Shown one piece after another: positions 1-6,055 of a stretch of DNA of 11,509 nt (positions are counted from its first letter, which is position 1; each line of letters begins with the position of its first letter). Made by a program: the position numbers and the translations under genes. Below the pieces are notes generated by a model that had not been told where the DNA came from, ran no database searches, and was given only the letters and a program-made list of their open reading frames with translations. The stretch comes from Lachnospiraceae bacterium. Lineage in GTDB: Bacteria > Bacillota > Clostridia > Lachnospirales > Lachnospiraceae. The stretch spans positions 1 through 11,509 of the forward strand of contig JAFTPY010000367.1 of NCBI GenBank assembly GCA_017463035.1, given 5' to 3'.

Positions 1-63
1 GAGGAAACGATACAGCGGGCGAAGGAAGCCGGAATTACCCTGGTTTGCGCAAAGGATATGTAA
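1..63 (+). CDS. C-terminal end of an unidentified protein (5' truncated by window)
   Basis: The window opens inside a reading frame (frame 1) that gives about 20 residues ending in LVCAKDM followed by TAA at 61-63. The hydrophobic stretch ITLVC before a charged end looks like the last strand of an alpha/beta domain, but the piece is too short to name a family. It ends 39 bases before the DUF815 ATPase gene on the same strand, with no terminator-like hairpin between them, so the two are probably co-transcribed. Nothing further can be inferred about function. Confidence 0.6.
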   Translation, partial: EETIQRAKEAGITLVCAKDM

Positions 64-102
64 GGCTTAGCGGATATCGTAGGGTATCGGAAAGGCAGAA
101 AG

Positions 103-1407
103 ATGTACCATAAGATTGCAAGATTGATTATCTATAAAGAGATTGCGGGCGCGGAGATTTTAAAGGATATTGCGGCCTGTATTCACGCATATGAGCAGCA
201 GAAAGCGGATAAGTCCGAGACGGTGGAGCGGTTGTACGTACAGGTGCATAAGCTTTTGGATTTGGCCACCGCATACGGTTTTGACGAGAATTTATGGCAG
301 GCATACATTGCATATGTTCTTGCCATGGCGGAAACGCCATTTTCCCTGCTGTGTGAGAAAAACGGAGCTTCGGAAGGCTCGGTAAATATTTTGGCTCAAA
401 ATGATTTCGGGATTTTCAGAGAGTTGTTTTTCTATGATTTTTCGGAACTGGAGGCGGAACTTAATATCAATTGTTTCTCTGTATTGACGAACTATCGGTC
501 CATTCCGAAAAAAGCACAGTACTTTAATAAGAGTGTGGGAGATAAGGTAAAGGAATTGCAACACGCACTGGCATTATCTAAGGATGGGGCGGACGTGTTT
601 GCGGCGGTGACCGGTTTTTATAAGAAATACGGTGTGGGACAGTTCGGATTAAACAAAGCGTTCCGCTTGGTGGGCGAAGGAGAGGAGTTTTCGTTGCAGC
701 CCATTACCAATACGGAAATTGTACGCTTAGACGATATTATCGGCTATGACCTGCAGAAAAAGACGTTGGTGGAGAATACCAGGGCCTTTGTGGAAGGGAA
801 AAAATCCAACAATGTGTTGCTGTACGGCGACAGCGGCACCGGAAAGTCCACCAGCATCAAAGCGATTTTAAATGAATTTTATGATGACGGCTTGCGGATG
901 ATAGAGATTTATAAGCATCAGTTTCATCAGCTGTCGGCGCTGATATCGAAGATTAAGAATCGGAATTACCGGTTTATCATTTATATGGACGACCTGTCCT
1001 TTGAAGAGTTTGAAATCGAGTATAAGTATTTAAAGGCGGTGATTGAAGGCGGCCTGGAAATCCGGCCGGAGAATATTTTGATTTATGCAACATCCAACAG
1101 ACGGCATCTGATCCGGGAGACCTGGTCGGACCGTTCGGATATGTCAAAGGATGAATTGCATCGTTCCGATACCATGCAGGAAAAGCTGTCCCTGGTGGCG
1201 CGGTTCGGTATTTCCATTAATTACTCGGCACCGGACAAACGGGAGTTTGAGCGGATTGTAAAAGGAATTGCGGCAAAGTATCCGGAACTTGCCGGAAAGG
1301 AAGAAATGTTACTGGCACAGGCGAATATCTGGGAGCTGCGTGGGGGCGGTCTCTCGGGACGAAGTGCGCAACAGTTTATTCATTATATACTGGGGAAAGA
1401 AGAGTAA
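103..1407 (+). CDS. DUF815-family AAA+ ATPase
   Basis: 434-residue cytoplasmic protein with no signal peptide or membrane segment. The N-terminal half (about 1-200) is a helical region without a recognised motif. The C-terminal half is a P-loop ATPase: Walker A GDSGTGKST at 242-250, Walker B FIIYMDD at 291-297, a sensor-1-like IYATSNRRHL around 327-336, and a sensor-2-like GLSGRSAQQF near 417-426. The order and the spelling of these motifs fit the DUF815 (PF05673) family of AAA+ proteins, whose substrate is unknown; the fit is my recognition, not a search. The ATG at 103 has AAAGG at 91-95, 7 bases upstream. It is followed after 39 bases by the SH3b membrane protein, probably in the same transcript. 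ATP binding and hydrolysis are well supported; the cellular role is not. Confidence 0.88.
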   Translation: MYHKIARLIIYKEIAGAEILKDIAACIHAYEQQKADKSETVERLYVQVHKLLDLATAYGFDENLWQAYIAYVLAMAETPFSLLCEKNGASEGSVNILAQNDFGIFRELFFYDFSELEAELNINCFSVLTNYRSIPKKAQYFNKSVGDKVKELQHALALSKDGADVFAAVTGFYKKYGVGQFGLNKAFRLVGEGEEFSLQPITNTEIVRLDDIIGYDLQKKTLVENTRAFVEGKKSNNVLLYGDSGTGKSTSIKAILNEFYDDGLRMIEIYKHQFHQLSALISKIKNRNYRFIIYMDDLSFEEFEIEYKYLKAVIEGGLEIRPENILIYATSNRRHLIRETWSDRSDMSKDELHRSDTMQEKLSLVARFGISINYSAPDKREFERIVKGIAAKYPELAGKEEMLLAQANIWELRGGGLSGRSAQQFIHYILGKEE

Positions 1408-1432
1408 AACGCAAGGCGTATGAGTTACTTTG

Positions 1433-1440
1433 AAAGGAGA
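1433..1440 (+). promoter_or_regulatory. Ribosome binding site that decides the SH3b protein start
   Basis: AAAGGAGA ends at 1440. It touches an ATG at 1441 but sits 6 bases before the ATG at 1447, the normal spacing. A further in-frame ATG at 1420 lies upstream of this site and has no good Shine-Dalgarno sequence of its own. The start at 1447 also places the basic n-region of the signal peptide at the very N terminus, so 1447 is preferred. Confidence 0.7.
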
Positions 1441-1446
1441 ATGGGT

Positions 1447-2532
1447 ATGAGAAAAACAGTAAGAAAGCAACTGAAAAAGGTATTATTTGCGGTGTTGTGC
1501 GGCAGCCTTTTGTTTGCAAAGGGAGAATATGCATCCGCGGCAACGGAAGCGGTTTACGAATACGATGAAGAACGCGGGGAAGGGAATGTTTATCGCGGCG
1601 TGGTAACCACCTACGGGTTGAATGTACGGACTGCGGCAGGTAAGGATAATCCGCAGTTAAAACTGAATGAGACGAACGTGGTATTGGATAAAGACGACGA
1701 AGTGGCAATTCTTGCGCAGGAAGTAAATAACGGACAGGTATGGTATAAGGTATCTTTTTTGAAAAATGAGACAATTCTGATCGGATACATTCACAGCAGT
1801 TATGTAAATCTCACGGTGGATGTGGTACAGCCGATAGCGACACCGACTCCGGTTCCGACCGCGACGCCGATTCCGACCGCGACACCGATTCCGACACCGA
1901 CGGACGCGGCACCGACTCTTGCACCGACCCAGACTCCGGGAGAGGGTGAGGATGACGGAAACGGCGGAGGCTTGGTTGCAATTCTGGTTGTGGTTGTGAT
2001 TGCGGCGGGAGCTTTGGTGGCGCTTTGGTATATCAAGAAGTACAAGGATGATATGAAGGGCAGCGAAACCAGTGAAAAGCTGGATAATCTGAAAAATGTT
2101 CCGGTGACCGGCGCACCGCTTTCCACGGACGGTACGCCGATTCCGGTGATGAAGAGAAGAGAGCAGCCGGTACAGGATTCTTATGAGGAAACCAGACGCC
2201 GGCCGACAGAACGTCAGGATGAGGCAAGCATTCTTGCGGATAAGGAACGGGCACGTTTAATGAACGAGGAGATGATTCGTCAGATGCGCAGCGGAGATGA
2301 TACGGATGATGCGGAGCTTCGTGAAATTGCCGAGAGTTTGAAGGAAAAGGAAGTTTTACGGGAAGAAATCGATCGTCTCCGTATCGGAGATATGGTATAT
2401 CACGAATATTTCGGTAAGGGTATTGTGCGGGATAACAGTGATGTGAAGGTAATCGAAATCAGCTTCGGTCAGGATGTGCGTTTCTTAAATAAGGCATCCT
2501 GTGCATCCAAGAGATTGCTGCGTAAGCTGTAG
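1447..2532 (+). CDS. Membrane-anchored SH3b-domain protein with UvrD/PcrA-like Tudor tail
   Basis: 361 residues from the preferred start. Residues 1-31 form a signal peptide: basic MRKTVRKQLKK, a hydrophobic core, then a possible cleavage site after ASA. Residues 50-123 look like a bacterial SH3 domain (GLNVRTAAGKDN, then WYKV and GYIHSSYV). Residues 131-164 are a Pro/Thr stalk with repeated ATPIPT. Residues 175-196 are one membrane span followed by KKYKDD, so the domain order predicts SH3b outside and the tail inside. Residues 200-310 are charged and partly coiled-coil-like. Residues 311-361 (RIGDMVYHEYFGKGIV ... ISF ... LLRKL) match the pattern of the C-terminal Tudor-like domain of UvrD/PcrA helicases, known in PcrA to contact RNA polymerase. 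SH3b domains usually bind cell-wall peptides; the role here is unknown. It ends in TAG and is followed by a strong terminator. Confidence 0.82.
   Translation: MRKTVRKQLKKVLFAVLCGSLLFAKGEYASAATEAVYEYDEERGEGNVYRGVVTTYGLNVRTAAGKDNPQLKLNETNVVLDKDDEVAILAQEVNNGQVWYKVSFLKNETILIGYIHSSYVNLTVDVVQPIATPTPVPTATPIPTATPIPTPTDAAPTLAPTQTPGEGEDDGNGGGLVAILVVVVIAAGALVALWYIKKYKDDMKGSETSEKLDNLKNVPVTGAPLSTDGTPIPVMKRREQPVQDSYEETRRRPTERQDEASILADKERARLMNEEMIRQMRSGDDTDDAELREIAESLKEKEVLREEIDRLRIGDMVYHEYFGKGIVRDNSDVKVIEISFGQDVRFLNKASCASKRLLRKL
1837..1905 (+). repeat. Short in-frame tandem repeat coding the Pro/Thr stalk
   Basis: Two 18-base units (1861-1878 and 1879-1896) are nearly identical and each codes ATPIPT. A related 24-base unit precedes them at 1837-1860 and a degenerate ACCGAC run follows. 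Because the unit is a multiple of three, gain or loss of copies would change the length of the stalk between the SH3b domain and the membrane span without breaking the frame. Confidence 0.75.
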
Positions 2533-2572
2533 GAGTATCCTTGAAAGAAAAGTGAAATAAGTAGGTTATGTA

Positions 2573-2614
2573 CCCGGCAACAGGTCAGATACACCTGTTG
2601 TCGGGTTTCTTTTT
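2573..2614 (+). terminator. Intrinsic terminator after the SH3b gene
   Basis: A 13-bp stem is formed by 2573-2585 (CCCGGCAACAGGT) and 2593-2605 (ACCTGTTGTCGGG), with one G-U pair and a 7-base loop, followed by TTTCTTTTT. The thymine tract is on the plus-strand side only, so it should stop the DUF815-SH3b transcript. On the minus strand the hairpin lies just beyond the DUF378 stop but lacks a following T tract, so it would be at best a weak terminator in that direction. Confidence 0.9.
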
Positions 2615-2618
2615 GCGT

Positions 2619-2840
2619 TTAGCCACGTTCTGTGATTGGATTATCGCTCAGGTACAAATAGAAGGTGAGCAGATAAAGACCGCTTAAACCGACCAGGGCG
2701 TAAACGATACGGGAAATCCAGGACATGGAACCGAACAAAAATGCAACTAAGTCGAAATCAAAGAAGCCGATTAACCCCCAGTTAACGGCACCGATGATTG
2801 CGATGGTAAGAGCAGTTGCATCCAATAACTTGTTTCTCAT
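2619..2840 (-). CDS. DUF378-family small membrane protein (YuzA-like)
   Basis: 73 residues with two predicted membrane spans: about 9-33, containing the family-typical AVNWGLIGFF, and about 43-63 (VYALVGLSGLYLLTFYL). The pattern NWGLIG, a short polar link, then RIVYALVG is characteristic of DUF378 (PF04070), proteins of unknown function common in Firmicutes. The frame is open further upstream to 2975, but the start at 2840 is chosen because GGAGG (complement of 2846-2850) lies 5 bases before it and because the extra residues would be a non-conserved basic stretch. It is a stand-alone gene, convergent with the SH3b gene and divergent from the GntR gene. No convincing promoter hexamers were found upstream; the leader may carry the small hairpin noted at 2883-2900. 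Confidence 0.88.
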   Translation of the reverse strand: MRNKLLDATALTIAIIGAVNWGLIGFFDFDLVAFLFGSMSWISRIVYALVGLSGLYLLTFYLYLSDNPITERG

Positions 2841-2882
2841 GGTTGCCTCCGTTCTGCCTAAAAGCGGCTGGTTACAGTGTAG

Positions 2883-2900
2883 CTCCGGATTTTTCCGAAG
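2883..2900 (-). other. Small hairpin in the DUF378 leader
   Basis: 2883-2889 (CTCCGGA) can pair with 2894-2900 (TCCGAAG) with one mismatch or wobble, around a TTTT loop (AAAA on the minus strand, the strand of the downstream gene). It lies about 43 to 60 bases before the DUF378 start codon. It has no T tract on either side and does not cover the ribosome binding site, so a regulatory role is only a possibility. Confidence 0.35.
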
Positions 2901-2982
2901 CGTGTAAAGATGCTGTTTCTTTACGGTTTTAGTTTGGTTTTTTTTCAGAAAAAGTAAACAACCAATTTTTTTCAAAAAACTA

Positions 2983-3011
2983 TTGACAGATATAAGAATA
3001 TAGTGTACTAT
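2983..3011 (+). promoter_or_regulatory. Sigma-A promoter of the GntR-ABC operon
   Basis: TTGACA at 2983-2988 is a perfect -35 box. After exactly 17 bases comes TACTAT at 3006-3011, a five-of-six match to TATAAT. Transcription should begin near 3018, giving a leader of about 36 bases that ends in AAGGAGG before the GntR start. The -10 box lies inside the palindrome at 3001-3026. Confidence 0.85.
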
Positions 3012-3026
3012 GTATCTAGTACACTA
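3001..3026 (+). promoter_or_regulatory. YtrA/GntR-type operator palindrome overlapping the -10 box
   Basis: TAGTGTACTA (3001-3010) and TAGTACACTA (3017-3026) are exact reverse complements separated by 6 bases. The core is AGTGTA-N12-TACACT. As I recall it, the B. subtilis YtrA operator is AGTGTA-N13-TACACT, which is almost the same. The site covers the -10 box and the likely start point of the promoter, so binding of the GntR protein encoded directly downstream should block RNA polymerase. Autorepression is an inference from this placement. Confidence 0.85.
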
Positions 3027-3053
3027 AGTCAGTGATGAAAAAGGAGGTATGGA

Positions 3054-3413
3054 ATGGAGTTTTCCACGAGTACACCGATTTATCTGCAGGTCGTAGAAGA
3101 AATCAAACGAATGCTGATGAGCGGGGAATTGCATCCGGGAGAGAAGCTTTGGTCTGCCAGAGACATGGCAGTGCGGTATAAGATTAATCCGAATACGGCG
3201 GCCCGGGTTTATAAGGAGTTGGAACTGCAGGATCTCTGTTTCACAAAACGCGGACTGGGGACGTATCTGACCGAGGAGCAGGGAATTGCGGAACGGTTAA
3301 AAAAGGAAAGGGCCGAACAGCTTGTGGCGGATACGATTGCTACGTTTTTAGGGTTAGGGTATACCAAGGAAGAGCTGCAAGAGATATTTCAAAAAGCGAT
3401 TTCAAGGTTGTAA
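3054..3413 (+). CDS. GntR-family transcriptional regulator, YtrA subfamily
   Basis: 119 residues, the short length typical of YtrA-type GntR repressors, which have a winged helix plus two C-terminal helices for dimerisation and no ligand domain. The N terminus STPIYLQVVEEIKRMLMSGE and the helix-turn-helix region ARDMAVRYKINPNTAARVYKELE (about 35-57) are diagnostic, followed by the wing (KRGLGTYL, 65-72). The usual LPSVR before the recognition unit reads LWSAR. The ATG at 3054 has AAGGAGG at 3041-3047, spacing 6. It is the first gene of a three-gene operon with an ABC ATPase and permease, the standard context of this subfamily, whose members usually repress their own transporter until envelope stress or antibiotic relieves repression. 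Confidence 0.93.
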   Translation: MEFSTSTPIYLQVVEEIKRMLMSGELHPGEKLWSARDMAVRYKINPNTAARVYKELELQDLCFTKRGLGTYLTEEQGIAERLKKERAEQLVADTIATFLGLGYTKEELQEIFQKAISRL

Positions 3414-3460
3414 AACAGGGTGGTACGGCATAGTATCAATAGGATTATAAGGAGGATATC

Positions 3461-4147
3461 ATGGTAGAAGCGAAATCAGTGGGAAAACGTTATTTAGGGA
3501 AGCAGGCAGTGAAGGATGTGGATATGGTATGGGAAGATGGACGCATTTATGCGTTACTCGGTCCCAACGGCAGCGGAAAAACCACTTTTATGAAGATGGT
3601 GGCGGGACTTGTGAAGCCGACGACCGGAGAGTTGTACTATGACGGTAAGAAAATCGGTGTGGAGTCGAAACGAAAAGTGGCATATATGTCCACGGAGCCT
3701 TTCTTTTATTCTTACATGAACGTAAAGCATGTGGGAAAGTATTATGCGGACTTTTTTGAGGATTTTTCCATGGCACGATACGAGGAGTTGATTGCACGTA
3801 TGGATCTTAAGATGACCGACAAGGCAAAGGAGCTTTCTTCCGGATTGGCGGCAAAATTAAAAATCGCGGCAACTCTGGCAAGAGACGCACAGCTTTATAT
3901 GCTGGATGAACCGTTAAACGGTATTGATATTATTGCAAGAGAAAGCATTATTCAGACCATTGTGGAAGCAGCGGGAGAAGGAAAGACCATTGTAATATCC
4001 AGTCATCTGGTGGATGAACTGGAGCCGATTGTGGACAGCGTGGTATTTATGAAGCAGGGAAGTGTGATTCTGGCGGGAGATGCGGAAGAGATTCGTACCG
4101 AACGGGGCAAATCCATCGTAGACTTGTACAAGGAAGTATATGCGTAA
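3461..4147 (+). CDS. ABC transporter ATP-binding protein
   Basis: 228-residue nucleotide-binding subunit, cytoplasmic and expected to pair with the permease just downstream. Walker A GPNGSGKTT at 34-42, signature LSSGL at 125-129 (the usual form is LSGGQ), Walker B LYMLDEP at 145-151, D-loop after NGID, and switch histidine in ISSHLVDELE (H182). The region where a Q-loop glutamine is expected reads YMSTEPFFYSYM (75-86) with no glutamine, as seen in several YtrB-like ATPases. The ATG at 3461 follows AAGGAGGA at 3449-3456. It lies 47 bases after the GntR gene and 22 bases before the permease gene. The substrate cannot be read from the sequence; the GntR partner points to a YtrB-type exporter or envelope-stress system. 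Confidence 0.93.
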   Translation: MVEAKSVGKRYLGKQAVKDVDMVWEDGRIYALLGPNGSGKTTFMKMVAGLVKPTTGELYYDGKKIGVESKRKVAYMSTEPFFYSYMNVKHVGKYYADFFEDFSMARYEELIARMDLKMTDKAKELSSGLAAKLKIAATLARDAQLYMLDEPLNGIDIIARESIIQTIVEAAGEGKTIVISSHLVDELEPIVDSVVFMKQGSVILAGDAEEIRTERGKSIVDLYKEVYA

Positions 4148-4169
4148 TCAGGAGAGGAGATAAAGTAAT

Positions 4170-4931
4170 ATGGGTAAGTTAATTAAGTATGAGTTCAGAA
4201 AGCAGTTGATGTCGAAGTTTGTGGTGGGAATTGTTATTGCGGTACTGGAACTTGTTTTTTTGGCGGGCTTGATTTTTGATAAAGGGGATTGGGCCGGTAT
4301 TGGATTAGGGGGGATGATGATTGTAGCGATGATTTCTTTGCTTTACTTCAGCTTTGAAAGTATCGTGACCTATTCCAATGATTTGCGTACAAAACAAAGC
4401 TACATGTTGTTTTTGACCCCAAGGAATATGTTTCAGATTGTGGGTGCAAAGCTTGTAACTACCATCCTTCAGATTTTTGTATGCGGATGTGCGTTCGCGG
4501 CCATCGGTATCGGTGATGTGTTTCTGGTTTGCGCGGCAAAAGGCGATGTAAAGATGTTTTTAGATACAGTGAAAGAGTTTTTCCATGCATTGACCGGTGT
4601 GGAAATCCGCTTGGTCGAGGTGATTTATGTAGTAGTAATGCTTTTGATTGCATGGCTGGTATTCATTGCATTAGCGATTTTTGCAATTACCTTGTCTACC
4701 ACATTGCTCTCCAATTGGAAGTTTAAGGGTGTAGCCAGTGTTGTGATTTATTTTATTCTGGATTGGTGTGTGACGAAGGTGGCTACTCTTGTGACTCCGA
4801 CCGGTTTTCTGGAAGGTGAGTATTTGGTGGTAAATACGGAAGCCTGGGCGTTTATCGGTGTGTATGCGGCTACACTGGCACTGAGTTATGTGGGAACGGC
4901 ATTGCTGTTAGATAAGAAGGTAAGCGTATAA
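4170..4931 (+). CDS. ABC transporter permease, six-span
   Basis: 253-residue integral membrane protein. The hydrophobic segments lie near 17-36, 44-64, 93-117, 151-178, 186-208 and 226-246, which gives the six-span layout of ABC-2-type permeases. The N terminus MGKLIKYEFRKQLMSKF is the amphipathic leading helix common in this group, and the second loop contains TKQSYMLFLTPRNMFQIVGAK (75-95), likely the coupling helix facing the ATPase. GGAG at 4156-4159 precedes the ATG by about 10 bases. It belongs with the ATPase encoded 22 bases upstream, probably as a homodimer because no second permease gene is present. It ends the operon; an A/T-rich inverted repeat (4955-4996) and the hairpin at 5039-5065 follow. 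Confidence 0.88.
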   Translation: MGKLIKYEFRKQLMSKFVVGIVIAVLELVFLAGLIFDKGDWAGIGLGGMMIVAMISLLYFSFESIVTYSNDLRTKQSYMLFLTPRNMFQIVGAKLVTTILQIFVCGCAFAAIGIGDVFLVCAAKGDVKMFLDTVKEFFHALTGVEIRLVEVIYVVVMLLIAWLVFIALAIFAITLSTTLLSNWKFKGVASVVIYFILDWCVTKVATLVTPTGFLEGEYLVVNTEAWAFIGVYAATLALSYVGTALLLDKKVSV

Positions 4932-5009
4932 GAAATCGTTTTTCATATTTTTTTAAAAAAGCAGGGTGGAAATTTAATAAAGTATACAGCTTTTTTCGTA
5001 AGGCTTTAC

Positions 5010-5038
5010 TTGACGAATGGGAGTAGGAAACGTATAAT
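5010..5038 (+). promoter_or_regulatory. Sigma-A promoter of the corA operon
   Basis: TTGACG at 5010-5015 (five of six) is followed after 17 bases by a perfect TATAAT at 5033-5038. Transcription would start near 5044-5046, inside the left arm of the hairpin at 5039-5065. It is the only strong promoter seen ahead of the run of genes from corA to ytfJ. Confidence 0.88.
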
Positions 5039-5069
5039 GAGTGTGGGGTAGTTTGCCCCACACTCTTTT
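5039..5069 (+). terminator. Terminator-like hairpin overlapping the corA transcription start
   Basis: GAGTGTGGGG (5039-5048) and CCCCACACTC (5056-5065) form a perfect 10-bp stem with a 7-base loop, followed by a short TTTT. For RNA coming through from the ABC operon this should act as an intrinsic terminator. RNA started at the promoter just upstream would begin within the left arm and could form only the upper, GC-rich part, so its termination should be weaker. Attenuation of corA is the alternative reading. The T tract is short, which limits confidence in termination strength. Confidence 0.7.
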
Positions 5070-5107
5070 GCGTGCCTGCATAAGACAGATTCAAGGAGGA
5101 ATGTGCG

Positions 5108-6055
5108 ATGTTAGAGATTTTTAAGACAGCAGAGAACGGCGATTTTATTCGTCTGGACAAAATTGAAAAAGACTGTTGGGTATCTTTGACCGCACCCAGT
5201 CCCAAGGAGTTGGAAGAAGTTGCCGGCATGACGGGAGTAGAGCTGGATGCCCTTAGGGCGCCTCTCGATGAAGAAGAAAAGGCGCGTATCGAACTGGAGG
5301 ATACTTACCATTTGATTTTGGTTGACTCTCCGGAGATAGAGACGGAGCTGGTGGATGAGGTGGAACGAAAGCGTTACACCACCATGCCGCTGGCAAGTAT
5401 TACCGCAAAGGATATCGTAATTACGGTTACGTTACGGGAAACTCCGATTTTGCAGTATTTTAAGACCGGCAAAATCAAGGATTTCTTTACTTACAAAAAG
5501 ACACGTTTCATTATGCAGGTGTTTTATAAGGTGGCAACGGTATTTCTGCAGTATCTGCGTGTGATTAACAGGGAAAGCGAACGTTTGGAGGATAAGTTAA
5601 AGGAATCCCAGCGCAATCTGGAGATTCTGGAGATGCATGAGCTGGAGAAGGCATTGGTGTACTTTACCACCGCAATCCGTTCCAACGAGACGGTGTTCGA
5701 GAAGCTTCTTCGCACAGAGAAAGTGAAGCGTTATCCGGAGGATGAGGATTTACTTGAGGACGTAATTATCGAGAACCGTCAGGCACTTGAGATGGCGAAT
5801 ATTTACAGCGGTATTTTAAACAGTACCATGGATACGTTTTCGTCCATTCTTTCCAATAACTTAAACAGTGTGATGAAAGCGTTGGCCACGGTGACGATTG
5901 TTATGTCAATTCCTACCATGATTGCCAGCTTTTACGGTATGAATGTGCCGCTTCCGGGGCAGAATCAACCATATGGCTTCCTGTTTGTATTGGGTGGTGC
6001 ACTGCTGATTGCTTCTATTGTAGCGATTATTTTCAGAAAGAAGGATTTGTTTTAA
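5108..6055 (+). CDS. corA: CorA-family magnesium/divalent cation transporter
   Basis: 315 residues, the normal size for CorA. A large acidic N-terminal cytoplasmic domain with the long stalk helix (about 135-255) leads to two C-terminal membrane spans (about 257-276 and 291-309). The family signature GMN is present as YGMNVP at 276-281, in the loop between the spans that forms the ion-selecting mouth of the pentamer. The C terminus is basic (FRKKDLF), as usual for CorA. AAGGAGGA at 5093-5100 lies 7 bases before the ATG at 5108; an ATG at 5101 opens only a seven-codon frame. Its stop TAA shares a base with the ATG of the next gene. It is the first gene of a long cluster. Mg2+ is the likely ion, but members of this family can carry Co2+, Ni2+ or Zn2+. 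Confidence 0.95.
   Translation: MLEIFKTAENGDFIRLDKIEKDCWVSLTAPSPKELEEVAGMTGVELDALRAPLDEEEKARIELEDTYHLILVDSPEIETELVDEVERKRYTTMPLASITAKDIVITVTLRETPILQYFKTGKIKDFFTYKKTRFIMQVFYKVATVFLQYLRVINRESERLEDKLKESQRNLEILEMHELEKALVYFTTAIRSNETVFEKLLRTEKVKRYPEDEDLLEDVIIENRQALEMANIYSGILNSTMDTFSSILSNNLNSVMKALATVTIVMSIPTMIASFYGMNVPLPGQNQPYGFLFVLGGALLIASIVAIIFRKKDLF

Noticed and set aside
1376..1774. 132-codon minus-strand frame across the start of the SH3b gene
   Set aside because: It would oppose the signal peptide and the SH3b domain, which are clearly coding on the plus strand, and it has no ribosome site.
4955..4996. Inverted repeat AAAAAAGC / GCTTTTTT after the permease gene
   Set aside because: The stem is almost all A-T with a 26-base loop, so it is a poor terminator by itself; the GC-rich hairpin at 5039-5065 is the better candidate.
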